Positions 31,537-42,459 are shown, numbered from the stretch's first letter. The stretch: DNA of 64,000 nucleotides from Schistocerca nitens (GCF_023898315.1 NC_064615.1:9904501-9968500); one strand, 5' to 3'. Numbers and translations are program-made. Notes: generated by a model from the letters alone, not told the origin.

Positions 31537-32804
31537 CGAGGGTCAGTCAAATGAAAACCTTAAATATTTTTTTTAAATATTATTCATTGTGCAGAAGTGG
31601 TACAAAGCTGTATCACTTATCAACATAATCCCCCCCACGATCAATGCAGTCCTCCACCGCTTACAAAGTGCAGTAATACCCTTAGAAAAAAATTCTTTTG
31701 GTAGTCCGCGCAACCACTCATGCATCGCGTGGTGTACCACTTCATCAGAACGGAACTTCTTTCCTCCCATAGCGTCTTTGAGTGGTCCAAACATATGCAA
31801 ATCACTTGGAGCAAGTCTGTTGAGTATGGAGGATGAGGAAGACACTCAAAATGCAGGTCTGTGATTGTTGAAACTGTTGTACGGGCAGTGTGGGGCCTTG
31901 CATTGTCATGTTGCAAAAGGACACCTGCTGACAGCAATCCACGTCGCTTTGATTTGATTTCAGGCCGCAGATGATTTTTTAGGAGATCTGTGTATGATGC
32001 ACTGGGGACAGTGGTCCCTCTACGCCTTTTTCGTCCCAAAAGAGAGTCAGCATAGCATTCCCTGCTGATGGTTCTGTTCGAAACTTCCTTGGTTTTGGTG
32101 ATGAGGAATGGCGCCATTCCTTGCTCGCTCTCTTCGTTTCCGGTTGGTGGAGGTGAAGCCAGGTTTCGTCCCCAGAGAGCCATCACCTTTTCGTTCAAAG
32201 CGCCGAAGAAGTTCTTCACAAGCATCACCACGTCGTTCTCTCATTTCAGGAGTCAGCTGCCGTGGCACCCATCTTGCAGACACTTTATGAAACTGGAGCA
32301 CATCATGCACAATTTGGTGTGCTGACCCATGACTAATCTAACATGCTGCAATGTCATTCAGTGTCACTCGGCGGTTTTCCTTCATTATGGCTTCAACTGC
32401 TGCAATGTTCTGTGGAGTCACAACTCGTTGCGCCTGATCTGGACGAGGAGCATCTTCCACTCAAGTCACACCATTTGCAAACTTCCTATTCCATTCGTAG
32501 ACCTGCTAATGTGACAAACATGCATCACCGTACTGAACCTTCATTCGTCGATGAATTTCAGTAGGTTTCACGGCTTCACTACGAAAAAACCGAATAACAG
32601 AACGCTGTTCTTCCCTGGTGCAAGTCGCAAGTGGGGCGACCATCTTTATACTGATACTGTGACGGTATGTGTCCTTCTGCACTATGCTGCCAACTACAGG
32701 CCATTCTGCACGCTGTTTGTAGCACGCTTACCAACTTACAGGATAACGGCGCGAAATTTCGATTTGTTATTACAAATTTAAGGTTTTCATTTGACTCACC
32801 CTCG
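31537..32804 (-). mobile_element. mariner copy B (same family as copy A)
   Basis: Inverted repeats CGAGGGTCAGTCAAATGAAA at 31537 and its complement ending at 32804 are flanked by TA (31535-31536 and 32805-32806). It is complete at both ends, about 1.27 kb, and serves as the uninterrupted reference for copy A. Confidence 0.92.
31573..32700 (-). pseudogene. mariner DD34D transposase, copy B, several frameshifts
   Basis: The minus strand from about 32660 gives TREEQRSVIRFF-like and GVKPIEIH-like parts (broken), VVTPQNIAAVEAI, HKVSARWVPRQL, then SGDETWLH (first Asp, in a frame different from its neighbours), LLQHDNARPHTA (second Asp) and LAPSDLHMFGPLK (third). At least three shifts separate these blocks, so no active protein is made. 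All three catalytic acids survive at the base level. Confidence 0.88.
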
Positions 32805-33045
32805 TACATTCCAAACCTGTTTTCTGTGTACCCTCTCCGAATGTGCCCACGGCAATTATCTGAAAAGCACGTTGCTAGCCCCACTGGTGACCTAAGGCCG
32901 TAACAAAATCTAATAGACCTCAACGTGGCAAGAATAATAGTTCTTGCTAATCTGTGGACCTTTGGGAGAAGGTGTACACAAAAGACGTTTGGAAGCTAGT
33001 AGATGCAGTGGTGTGAAACAGTCCGTGTCCTGGACGTGCAGCAGT

Positions 33046-33049
<4 letters not shown>

Positions 33050-33080
<31 letters not shown>

Positions 33081-33305
33081 GAGCAATGAAACCGATTCTA
33101 TTTCCATTTCTGTATCCGTAGTACGTGACGGCAAATGTTTTGTACAAGACCCGCTGTATGCGCTAAATAACGATTAAGACGCCAGATATCGTACCACGCA
33201 GACTACTTTTAGCAAATGGAAACAAATCCACCTTGACCCACAATCGAACCCTCGACCTCCTTCATCCAGGCTAAAACGCTGTCCACTGCACAGCACTACT
33301 GCTAT
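33050..33305 (-). repeat. fourth tRNA-headed SINE family, copy 2 (inverted)
   Basis: On the minus strand, GTGCAGTGGACAGCG and GAGGGTTCGATTGTGGG form the head, then ACGATATCTGGCGTCTTAAT and ACGTACTACGGATACAGAAA. It ends in a run of T, seen as 29 A on the plus strand at 33050-33078. Together with 31248-31480 it makes an inverted pair around mariner copy B. Confidence 0.82.
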
Positions 33306-33810
33306 GTAGTTACCGTACAAGTGGTTACAGGGTTGCCAGATTGTCAGCCTTTAACGTCCATTTACTGCCAGAAATATGCGGAGAAAGATATTTTTTGAGA
33401 GACATTTTTGTATTGCTAGGGTGTTTGTGAGGAATGTTGTTGCTGTTGTGGTGTTAAGTCCTGAGACTGGTTTGATGCAGCTCTCCATGCTACTCTATCC
33501 TGTGCAAACTTCTTCATCTCCCAGTACTTACTGCAGCCTACATCCTTCTGAATCTGCTTAGTGCATTCATCTCTTGATCTCCCTCTACGACTTTTACCCT
33601 CCACGCTGCCCTCCAGTACTAAATTGGTGATCCCTTGATGCCTCAGAAAATGTCCTACCAATCGATCCCTTCTTCTAGTCAAGTTATGCCACAAACTCCT
33701 CTTCTCCCCAGTTCTATTCAATACCTCCTCATTAGTTATGTGATCTACCCATCTAATCTTGAGCATTCTTCTGTAGCACCACATTTCGAAAGCTTCTATT
33801 CTCTTGTTCA

Positions 33811-33812
<2 letters not shown>

Positions 33813-33874
<62 letters not shown>

Positions 33875-33883
33875 ATTATTATT
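33813..33883. repeat. (AT)n then (ATT)n microsatellite
   Basis: About 56 bases of alternating AT followed by ATT units. It lies at the junction between RTE-like copy B and the 3' end of the inner LINE, and probably is that LINE's tail. Confidence 0.93.
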
Positions 33884-35399
33884 TATGAATTCTCCCAATA
33901 ACGGAAGACATTAAGCAAATGACATTAAGCAAATGACAATCAACTTTTTTTCTGGTTCTTCTTGTTGCTCCAATAGATCTTCATTCTTTTTGAGAAGGCT
34001 TGCTTTCGCTCTTCTGACCACTTCGGTCTGTACTGTTTTTGTTTTGGTTGCTCTGGTAAAACTTTCCACTTCTCTACTTTGTGCTTAAAAGTATCTCTGT
34101 CTGAAATATCGGTTGCTGTTATATCCGCGTTGGTGAGGTCTTTTCTAACTTCGATCATCCAAGGTGTTGAAGCTTTAAGTGAGGTTACGTAATTTATTAG
34201 CTTTCTGGTCAAACGGTTTTCTGGTAATCTGCTAAGATGACCAAAGAATTTCAGTCGCCTTTTCTTAAAATCAATTTCTATGTTTGAAAACTTTTCTGTT
34301 GTTTTGATTGTTTGCAGTCTGTAGCCATCTTTAGTCTGTCTCGCTCCTAAAATTTTCCTAATGATTTTTCTCTCTTCTTTTTTGATGTCTTCGAGTTCTC
34401 GCTTTCTGTTCAGTACTAGTGTTTCACTTGCATAGAGGACTGTTGGTTTTATGACGGTATTGTAATGCCGAATTTTAGTTTGTCTTGACAAGGATTTCTT
34501 GTTGTAGAGGTTGTGGACTAACCAGAATGCTTTTTTGACTTTTTGTAAACGATTTTGCTGTGATACTATTTCTTGGCCTGTTGGTTCAATGTATTCTCCG
34601 AGGTACTTAAAATACGGGATTCTATTGATTTTGCCATATTTTGTTTTTAAGCTTGCAATTTCTACTTTTGAACATAGGAATTCAGTTTTTTCAAATGAGA
34701 TTTGTAGCCCAACTTTCTCAGCACATTCTTTGAGTGTGTCAATCTGTTTAATGGCGGTCTGCTCATCCTCCGCTAGTATTGCTAGATCATCTGCAAAAGC
34801 GAGGTATGGAATGTAAAGATTGTTTTTGGAAAAGCCAAGTGAAATTGGTTTCCAACACTCATTTTTCCGTAGTTGTTTCTCCCATTCCTCCATAACTTTG
34901 TCAAGAACGATGTTGAACAAAAGAGGAGAGAGTCCATCGCCTTGTCTCACACCTGTCTGAATGCCGAAGGGCTCCGAAATTTCTCCCATGAATTTTATTT
35001 TAGACTTCGTGTCAGTTAGTGTTTGTTTTATTAGTTCTCGTGTCTTGTAATCTAATCCCCTTTCTTCTAAAATTTGAAATAATGAGGGTCTATCTATTGA
35101 ATCGTATGCTTTCTTAAAGTCTACAAATGTGCATACTAATGGCTTTTGTCTGAGAGCTCGCATTTTGACTATGGTTTTGAGGTTAAAAATTTGTTCTGGG
35201 CATGACCTGTTTGTTCTAAATCCTGCTTGGTATTCAGATAATTTTGATTCTAGTTGTTCTATATATATATATATATATAGTGTGTGTGTGTGCATGAGTG
35301 GGATGATAGGTTGGATGTAGACGATCATTTTTAGTTTACGCATTTTCATTGGTACCCTCGCCCTAATGAGGAAAGTGTTTAGTAGTTCCATTTGTAAAT
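33884..35399 (-). mobile_element. RTE-like LINE, (TA)n-tailed family, copy 1, internally deleted
   Basis: The 3' end adjoins the AT microsatellite. The 5' segment 35300-35395 (GGTTGGATGTAGACGATCAT, TTTTCATTGGTACCCTCGCC) recurs at 42233-42325 beside the other copy. Between that leader and the RT coding part there is only a (TA)n(TG)n stretch (35261-35291). The endonuclease and the RT N-terminus, present in copy 2, are missing. Confidence 0.8.
33940..35265 (-). CDS. RTE-like reverse transcriptase, C-terminal two thirds, intact frame
   Basis: The frame runs without a stop from the TA microsatellite to 33940; it is open further upstream only by reading through repeats and the other LINE's leader. 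Domains in order: LSEYQAGFRTNRSCPEQ, CTFVDFKKAYDSID (motif A), GVRQGDGLSPLLFN (motif B region), YLAFADDLAILAE (motif C), FKYLGEYIE, KIRHYNTVIKPTVLYASET and a basic C-terminus (WSEERKQAFSKRMKIYW). The reverse transcriptase finger region upstream is lost, so the product would not be functional alone. Intact coding suggests the copy moved or was deleted recently. Confidence 0.88.
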   Translation of the reverse strand, partial: YIEQLESKLSEYQAGFRTNRSCPEQIFNLKTIVKMRALRQKPLVCTFVDFKKAYDSIDRPSLFQILEERGLDYKTRELIKQTLTDTKSKIKFMGEISEPFGIQTGVRQGDGLSPLLFNIVLDKVMEEWEKQLRKNECWKPISLGFSKNNLYIPYLAFADDLAILAEDEQTAIKQIDTLKECAEKVGLQISFEKTEFLCSKVEIASLKTKYGKINRIPYFKYLGEYIEPTGQEIVSQQNRLQKVKKAFWLVHNLYNKKSLSRQTKIRHYNTVIKPTVLYASETLVLNRKRELEDIKKEERKIIRKILGARQTKDGYRLQTIKTTEKFSNIEIDFKKRRLKFFGHLSRLPENRLTRKLINYVTSLKASTPWMIEVRKDLTNADITATDISDRDTFKHKVEKWKVLPEQPKQKQYRPKWSEERKQAFSKRMKIYWSNKKNQKKS

Positions 35400-35686
35400 A
35401 TGCATGCCCTTGGGAAAAATTACGGCTGTAGTTTCCCCTTGATTTCAGCCGTTCGCAGTACCAGCACAGCAAGGCCGTTTTGGTTAGTGTTACAAGGCCA
35501 GATCAGTCAATCATCCGGACTGTAGCCCCTGCAACTACTGAAAAGGCTGCTGCCCCTCTTCAGGAACCACACGTTTGTCTGGCCTCTCAACAGATACCCC
35601 TCCGTTGTGGTTGCACCTACGGTACGGCCATCTGTATCGTTGAGGGACGCAAGGTCCATGGTTCATAGGGGTAGATTGCGAGGAAT

Positions 35687-36050
35687 AGCATTGCAAATTC
35701 CGAGTTCGCGAATTTTTCTTCATCCTGTATATTCATTTCCAAAGCGTTCAGATTTAATGGAAGAAAAAATCGTGGCACCAAGGGGCTGTGCATCATAAAT
35801 GAAAATTCTTGGTAGGTGTGTTTCTATAGCTGAAAGATGATCTCCATGCAAATTTCGCGCCAGTCGCATAAGATTGGCGCTAGTAGCGCCCCCATGAAGA
35901 TGCAAATCAGGTTTATTTTGAGACATGCAGTAACAGCCGTGAGCGTCAGCTACGTTTGAGATTGGACGCGGTCAGTTGATGTTAGTCCAGGGTGCCCTTA
36001 GGGCGACAAAGACGCCGTTGTCAACACGACGCCGAGTTGGAACTAGGTTG
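35687..36050. other. unassigned
   Basis: No gene recognised. GGCGCTAGTAGCGCC near 35876 is a short perfect palindrome. Confidence 0.45.
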
Positions 36051-36051
36051 T

Positions 36052-36133
36052 GTTACAGGGATGAGAGAAACTGGATGTTACTTCTGCGATATTACAGAAA
36101 GACTTGGCAGGAAGGTAGCCACCGTACATGATG
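36052..36133 (+). pseudogene. Tc1-like helix-turn-helix fragment
   Basis: The plus strand reads VTGMRETGCYFCDITERLG and continues RKVATVHDG. It matches the second helix-turn-helix of insect Tc1-like transposases (GMRETG..YRDIAERLGR). No more of the protein follows in this orientation. Confidence 0.6.
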
Positions 36134-36153
36134 GCTGATTCGACATTACCAGG

Positions 36154-36480
36154 TTACCTCCAAACATGTTGGTCGCGATTGTCAGGATGCAAACAGATCG
36201 CGGTTTCGTAGGTATAAAACACTCGACGATAATGCTGGAGTGATTTGTTGCCCATGTGCAATGGAGTCCGTGGAGTTGTGGTGTATGACATAGTTATTGT
36301 ATGGTTGTCAGGAATGGAGATTTGTACCATGGAATCATCTTCTAACAGTTTTATATGGTGTGTAACGTCCTGCAGCATCCCCGAAAGCCGTATTTAGTTC
36401 TGGAGCACTCAGTCCACGGTTCCACTGACTCAATAGACGTAGAGCTCAATTGTGGTTTGCACCTGTCGAACGTGGACTGC
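36154..36480 (-). pseudogene. Tc1-like transposase fragment near the first catalytic residue
   Basis: The minus strand holds FYTYETAICLHPDNRDQHVW, which lines up with the FSDESRFCLHPDD..RVWR block of Tc1-like transposases; the catalytic Asp is replaced. Upstream (towards 36480) LTPHRQSTFDRC recalls the LTPRHR..RL linker. It lies head-on to the fragment at 36052. Assignment is by a short match only. Confidence 0.5.
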
Positions 36481-36599
36481 CTGTGCGGTGTAAGCCCTCA
36501 ATATTACCTGTGAACGGGAACTCATTTCATGTATGCATCACGTAACTTTGATACCAGAGCGCATCTTGAGTAACCTACCTGGTTGACAAGCTTTTGCGC

Positions 36600-37053
36600 G
36601 TAACGTGATGATACGGACCAGATCATTGGTCGCGATTGTCCTTGAGGGATGACGTATGTTCACTGACGTCTCTAATGCGTCCTTATTGCTGCTTTACTTT
36701 CGGCTGAAATGCTGTAATGAAAACGAGTGTGGCGTTCTGCATGGTAACTGTGTGTATGTTTACAAAAGACGTTAGTGGTGATCTTCCTATTGTTACATGA
36801 TCAGTCACAGTAGTAACACATCTCCACGACATACCGGGGTGATGCAACACTTTTTTAATGTGTGTACTTGCATGAAAGTATGTATCGTGTGTCGCTCATT
36901 TGTATTGTCAAGCGGATTTCCTCTGGCGGTTCGGCAGATGCTTGCAAAATCGTTTCTGCAATGTGCAGATAAAGTTCGCCCAAACAAATACTGGTTATGA
37001 CGTCGTTCGTGCAACGTACATTCACGACGGATAGCATCGATTTGTTTCCCATT

Positions 37054-37087
<34 letters not shown>

Positions 37088-37738
37088 ACGTAATTTTTTA
37101 AACAAAATTTTGATTTGTCGTTCAATAGAGCGGTGACAAATTAGTCTAGTGCAATATTCGTTTTGTCTTTATGTTTTAACAGGTACAGTAATATGCGAAG
37201 AGTACCCAGTACTCAATCTGGCCCATGTTGACTGCTACGGCCATGCAACAGCGCTGTTCAGTTGCTCTGCCCATTGGGTACGGAGTTGGCAGCTCATCAA
37301 GATGGCAGACTGTGGGGAATTAAGAAATTCAAGGTAGAGGGTAATGTAAAAACTAAAGGTGGAGCTGTTGTGATATTATTTTAGAATCCATAGAAAATGA
37401 AACAGCCAATTACACCGCAAAAAAGAATGCAAGATAATAGTGGAAGGAAAATTACGTAGCATGCATCAACAGCATAGAAAGATGTATTCCAGGAAACTTT
37501 TTTAGTGTCCATTAAAAATGAAACAGCCAATCACAGTGCTTAAAAATGTAAGAGCTGGTAGGGAAATATTGTTTAGCTAATCACAGTAAAAACGCACAGA
37601 TACACACACACACACACACACACACAAGCACATTGAATTGTCGAGATATTGAAAAAAGTATCGATCTTAATCAATCTTAATTGTTTGTATTATGTTCAAT
37701 ATGTACAGTATCATACACACGCACACACACTCAGACAG

Positions 37739-37748
<10 letters not shown>
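36600..37748. other. unassigned stretch with simple repeats
   Basis: No gene. There is an A run of 31 at 37056-37086, a CA repeat at about 37597-37626 and a mixed CA/CAGA repeat at 37714-37748. The phrase AAAATGAAACAGCCAAT occurs near 37395 and again near 37515 (about 120 bp apart), so part of it may be a diverged tandem duplication. Confidence 0.5.

Positions 37749-37800
<52 letters not shown>
37749..37800. repeat. (AT)n microsatellite at a LINE 3' end
   Basis: About 50 bases of alternating AT, immediately 3' of the LINE that reads leftward from 40806, in the same position as the AT tract at 33813 in its sister copy. Confidence 0.9.
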
Positions 37801-37802
<2 letters not shown>

Positions 37803-40800
37803 ATAACGATTGTTCCCCTTTAGGAGAGCGATTGAACTTGAATTCATAATTTCATCTTCGGATGTTTTTCTTCTTTGCTTCCCAAAACCTTCTCATCCTC
37901 TCAGAATGCTCCTTCTTCCGTTCCTCTGCCCATTTTTTACCAGGCTGACGGGATGTTCTTTCCCCAAACTTCACACAAGTGATTTTATGCCGGCACCCGG
38001 TGCGATCTTCGAGATTTTTTATGTTGATCTGCTGTAGATCCCCCTGGACTTCTTTCAGCCATTCTGTGCCACATTTACTCCTTGTTATAATATTGAATAA
38101 TTTCTTTGCTGTTCTGGAGTCTTCCATCCTGTAGATGTGTATATAAAATTTGGCTCGGCGCTTTCTGATTTCATCTGTTGCTATGTTGATCTTTCTATAG
38201 AGTTCGTTTTGTGGTCTCTTCATCCAAATGCCATTTTTGTTGATTGGACCGTAAATCTTCCTGAGAATTTTTCCTTCCTGCTTTTCTATTTCCTTAATTT
38301 TTGAATGACCATCAATCACCATTGTTTCAGCTGCATAGATTGCTTCTGGAAGAATCACTGTTGTATAGTGCCTTAATTTTGCGTCTGTCGAAATGCACTT
38401 CTTGTTGCAATGCGTCCATGTTAGCTTGTAGGCCTTCTGGAGCTTGGTGATTCTTTGTTCATTGGCAATTCGGTTTAATCCTGAGGACTGTATAGTTTCA
38501 CCGAGGTATTTAAAATGGCAGACTTGTGCAATTTTACCATATTTTGTTATTAAAGGGGATTTATTTTCTGGCTGTCTTTCCATATATTGGGTTTTTTCAT
38601 AAGATATCTGTAGTCCGGTTTTTTGTGAAATTTCATGTAGTTTTTCCACTGCGTGAATCGCTTCTGTTCTGTTATTGGTGATAATTGCAATATCGTCAGC
38701 GAAAGCAAGGCACTTGACTTTAATTCGGTTCTCTTTCTTGATACCAATTTGGATACCCTTTACGTGAGGTTACCATTCCCTGATTATCTTTTCTAGAACA
38801 ATATTGAAAAGGATTGGGGATAGTCCGTCCCCCTGTCGGACTCTAGATTTGATTTCGAAGGGTTCTGATACTTCGCCCATGAATTTCACTTTGGCCGTTG
38901 TTCCTGTAAGTGTCTGTTCTGTGATTTTTCGTGTCTTTCTGTCGATCCCAAATTCTTCCATGATTTTAAACAGGGTTCCACGGTCCACTGAATCATATGC
39001 TTTCCTGAAGTCGATGAATGTAACTACTGTGTTTCTGCATTTCCTCATTTGTAATATTGTCTTTAAGCACCAGATCTGTTCCGCACATAAGCGTCCTTTT
39101 CTGAATCCGGCCTGGTATTCACCAATTAGTGTATCTGCTTGGGATTCTATCCTGTTTAAAAGCGCTTTGGAAAGGATTTTGTAAGCGACTGGGAGCAGGG
39201 AAATTCCTCTGTAATTGTTCATGTCTGTCTTGTCGCCCTTTTTGTGTAGCGAGAGCGCATTTCCAGTCCTCTGGTATCTGCTCCGTTATCCATATGTATG
39301 ACATTATATGGTGTAATTTCTGCATAAGTATAGGATCGTTTAGTTTCCAGAACTCAGTAATGATCCCACCTTCTCCTGGTGCTTTGTTATTTTTCAACTG
39401 CTTGACTATCTCCATAATTTCTTCAAGATCCGGGGCATGTGAGTCTGGGTGTGTGAATACTGAAGAAGAGAAGACAAGTTTTTCTTGGGGTGGTTTGCAG
39501 TTGAGGAGGGAACTGAAATATTGGGCTAAGATTTTGCAGTTATTTTTCGTGTTGGTTTCCAAAGAGCCATCGGATTTCTTGAAGCACAAGCTAGGCGCTT
39601 GGTATCCCTGTAAGTTTTCTCTGAAAGTCTTATAAAAATTTCTTGTATTATTTTTGATGAAATCCTGCTGGATTTCAGAGAGTCTGTTGTTGTCATATCC
39701 CCGTTTTTCTTTTCTAATTATTTTTTAGGTCTGTTTTTGAGTTTTAAGAAAGTTCTCCCAGTTTTCTTCAGTTTTGTGACTGCTAAATTTTGTCCAAGCA
39801 GTTATTCGGTTGTCGACTGCCTCATCACAGGTTGCATTCCACCAGCGATGTTTCCTGTTGCGAGGGGGTTGTCCTAATTTGAGGGCTTCCTGAATTTTCT
39901 CTGTTAGTTTCTTCCAGTCTGTTGATTTTTCCTGATTAATTTTCATGATGATTTTTTCTTTGTTGAGTTGCAGATATTCCGGATCTGGTTTGGTACTTTT
40001 GGGTGGCCTTTTTAGCATTCTTTTGGGTTGGAATTTTGTTTTATTTGGAGAAGATGATGATCTGATTCAAAGACACCTTTGCGTGTTCTGATGTTTTGAA
40101 TTTCTTTTATGTTTTCTTTGGAAATTGCGACATGGTATATTTGGTATTCACCCTGTCTAAGACTGGGTGATCTCCATGTGGTTAATTTATGTGCAGGTTT
40201 TTGAAACTGGGTACTCATTATTTTAAGTCCATTCTACAGAAGTCGATTAGTTTTTCACCATTCTTGTTGGTACGTTTGTGTTTGGTGTGGGGTCCAGTGG
40301 TATCTCTGAATTTTATTTCCTTCCCTAGTTGTGCGTTAAAATCGCCTACTAAGATTTTCACACGGTGCCTAGGTATTTTATTTGTTGTTTCTTCTAGTGT
40401 TTCCCAGAAATTGTCCACTGTTTCAGGGTAGATTTTATTGTGGTGATTTGTACATTGATCAGAGTGTATGCTTTATTAGCTGATTTAACTGATAACAGGG
40501 AGACTCTTTCATTGGGAGACGTGAAGTCAATAACTGAGTCGAGTACGGAAGTGTGTACGGCGAATCCTGTTCCGAAAGTGGTAGTTTGTCTCTTACTTTT
40601 ATGGCAGCTTTGCCCTTGTAGATCCTGTAATTCTCTGTGTTAAAGTGTCCTTCATCTGTGAATCTTGTCTCTTGCAGTGCAGTGATTTTCAGGTTAAATT
40701 TTCCCATTGCGTTGGTAAGTTGCTTTAATTTGCCTGTTTTAGTGAGGGTGTTCACATTAATTGTACCAATAAAATTCTTACGTTTCGTTTTTAGAGTGTG

Positions 40801-40806
40801 AGGAGT
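37801..40806 (-). pseudogene. RTE-like LINE, (TA)n-tailed family, copy 2: endonuclease and RT, decayed
   Basis: Minus-strand blocks in order: endonuclease VNTLTKTGKLKQL-like start near 40750 with ALQETRFTDEG (catalytic Glu), RVKILVGDFNAQLG (catalytic Asp) near 40360, VFESDHHLL near 40060; linker HRWWNATCDEAVD; RT with KNNKAPGEGGI, YRGISLLPVAYKILSK, EYQAGFRKGR, VTFIDFRKAYDSVD (motif A), RQGDGLSPILFN, LAFADDIAI (motif C, about 38686-38708), FKYLGETIQSSG and a basic C-terminus (ERMRRFWEAKKKN). About eight frames are needed, so it is dead, but nearly the whole protein is represented. The 5' leader continues at 42230-42325 beyond a Tc1 insertion. Confidence 0.9.
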
Positions 40807-40827
40807 ATATATATATATATATATATA
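40806..40827. repeat. (TA)n stretch, target of a Tc1 insertion
   Basis: Alternating TA before the Tc1 element; TATATA continues at 42228-42234 on the other side, so the transposon landed within the TA tract. Confidence 0.85.
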
Positions 40828-40960
40828 CTACTGGCCATTAAAATTGCTACACCAAGAAGAAATGCAGATGATAAACGGGTATTCATTGGACAAATATATT
40901 ATACTAGAACTGACATGTGATTACATTTTCACGCAATTTGGGAGCATAGATTCTGAGAAA

Positions 40961-41783
40961 TCAGTACCCAGAACAACCACCTCTGGCCGTAATAGCGGCC
41001 TTGATACGCCTGGCCATTGAATCAAACAGAATTTGGATGGCATGTACAGGTACAGCTGACCATGCAACTTCAACACGATACCACAGTTCATCAAGAGTAG
41101 TGACTGGCGTATTGTGACGAGCCAGTTGCTCGGCCACCATTGACCAGACGTTTTCAGTTGGTGAGAGATGTGGATAATGTGCTGGCCAGGGCAGCAGTCG
41201 AACATTTCCTGTATCCAGAAAGGCCCGTAGAGGACCTGCAACATGCAGTCGTGCATTATCCTGCTGAAATGTAGGGTTTCGCAGGGATCTAATGAAGGGT
41301 AGAGCCACGGGTCGTAACACATCTGAAATGTAACGTCCACTGTTCGTCGTTGAGAACACCATCGCAGGTGCTCCTGTCTGTGATGCAGCGTCAAGGGTAA
41401 CCGCAGCCATGGTCTCCGAGCTGATAGTCCATGCTGCTGCAAACGTTGTCGAACTGCTCGTGCAGATGTTGTTGTCTTGCTAAGGTCCCCATCTGGTGAC
41501 TCAGGGATCGAGACGTGGTTGCACGATCCGTTACAGCCGTGCGGATAACATGCCTGTCATCTCAACTGCTAGTGATACGAGGCCGTTGGGATCCAGCACG
41601 GCGTACCGTATAAACCTCCTGAACCCACCGATTCCATATTCTGCTAACGTTCATTGGATCTCGACCAAAGCGACCAGCAATGTCGCGATACGATAAACCG
41701 CAATCGCGATAGGCTACAATCCGACCTTTATCAAAGTCGGAAACGTGATGGTACGCATTTCTCCTCCTTACACGAGGCATCAC
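40961..41783 (-). pseudogene. Tc1 DD34E transposase with the first catalytic region deleted
   Basis: The N-terminus at 41783 reads MMPRVRRRNAYHHVSDFDKG, then LSYRDIAGRFGRDPMNVSRI and WNRWVQE (helix-turn-helix). A frameshifted middle follows. At 41355-41360 the sequence jumps from the TTCTCAACGACGAAC block to AGTGGACGTTACATT. Compared with copy 2 (45291-45510) about 220 bases are missing, including FSD-SRF with the first catalytic Asp. The remainder has FQQDNARLHV and PTENVWSM (second Asp and Glu, 34 residues apart). Confidence 0.9.
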
Positions 41784-41899
41784 AACAACGTTTCACCAGG
41801 CAACGCCTGCTGTTTGTGAATTTGTGAATGAGAAGTCGGTTATAAACTTTCCCCATGTCAGCACGTTGTAGGTGTCGCCACTGGCGCCAACCTTGTGTG

Positions 41900-42102
41900 T
41901 CGGCCGAAGTGGCCGTGCGGTTAAGGGCGCTGCAGTCTGGAACCGCAGGACCGCTACGGTCGCAGGTTCGAATCCTGCCTCGGGCATGGGTGTTTGTGAT
42001 GTCCTTAGGTTAGTTAGGTTTAACTAGTTCTAAGTTCTAGGGGACTAATGACCTCAGCAGTTGAGTCCCATAGTGCTCAGAGCCATTTGAACCATTTTTT
42101 GA
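41900..42102 (+). repeat. tRNA-headed SINE, main family, copy 5
   Basis: Head AAGTGGCCGTGCGG and GGTTCGAATCC. A 14-bp exact target-site duplication GCCAACCTTGTGTG (41886-41899 and 42103-42116) shows insertion in the Tc1 element's leader. Confidence 0.95.
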
Positions 42103-42229
42103 GCCAACCTTGTGTGAATGCTCTGAAAAGCTAATCATTTGCATATCACAGCATCTTCTTCCTGTCGGTTAAATTTCGCGTCTGTGACACGTCATCTTCG
42201 TGGTGTAGCAATTTTAATGGCCAGTAGTA

Positions 42230-42325
42230 TATATAGGTTGGATATAGACGATCATTTTTATTTTACGCATTTTCATTGGTAACCTCGCCCTAACGAGGAA
42301 ACTGTTCAGTACTTCCCTTTGTCCT
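42230..42325 (-). mobile_element. 5' leader of the (TA)n-tailed LINE copy 2, cut off by the Tc1 element
   Basis: GGTTGGATATAGACGATCAT and TTTTCATTGGTAACCTCGCC match 35300-35395. Position and orientation fit the missing 5' end of the LINE at 37801-40806. Confidence 0.75.
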
Positions 42326-42459
42326 CATTCGGTGCTGTGTACCTGAAGTGAGCTGTCATCTCTGTACTTCGCTTCCACCTCAGAGTAATTCCTAACCAGG
42401 TGATGTAAATTAGGTAAGATAGTGTGTTACATAAAAATGGTGTAGGCTTGCAAACGTAA

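Larger units (their letters stand above)
33436..35679 (-). mobile_element. RTE-like LINE, CAA-tailed family, copy B: both ends kept, middle replaced by another LINE
   Basis: The 3' part (33436-33815) encodes RIEAFEMWCYRRMLKIRW and VAWRAASNQSQD, as in copy A. The 5' leader (35400-35679) matches the leader of copy A (20449-20739). The flanks GAGGAAT at 33429-33435 and 35680-35686 are a likely 7-bp target-site duplication for the whole unit. Between the two parts about 2.55 kb of the family is missing and a different LINE (33816-35399) lies instead. Confidence 0.82.
40828..42227 (-). mobile_element. Tc1-like element, copy 1, internally deleted, carrying a SINE
   Basis: Ends CTACTGGCCATTAAAATTGC at 40828 and the complement at 42227 form inverted repeats (to about 40 bp), flanked by TA. 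The transposase reads on the minus strand. It is nearly identical in plan to the element at 44628. A SINE sits at 41900-42102. Confidence 0.93.

Noticed and set aside
33813..33870. Ile/Tyr repeat protein
   Set aside because: It is the translation of an AT microsatellite.
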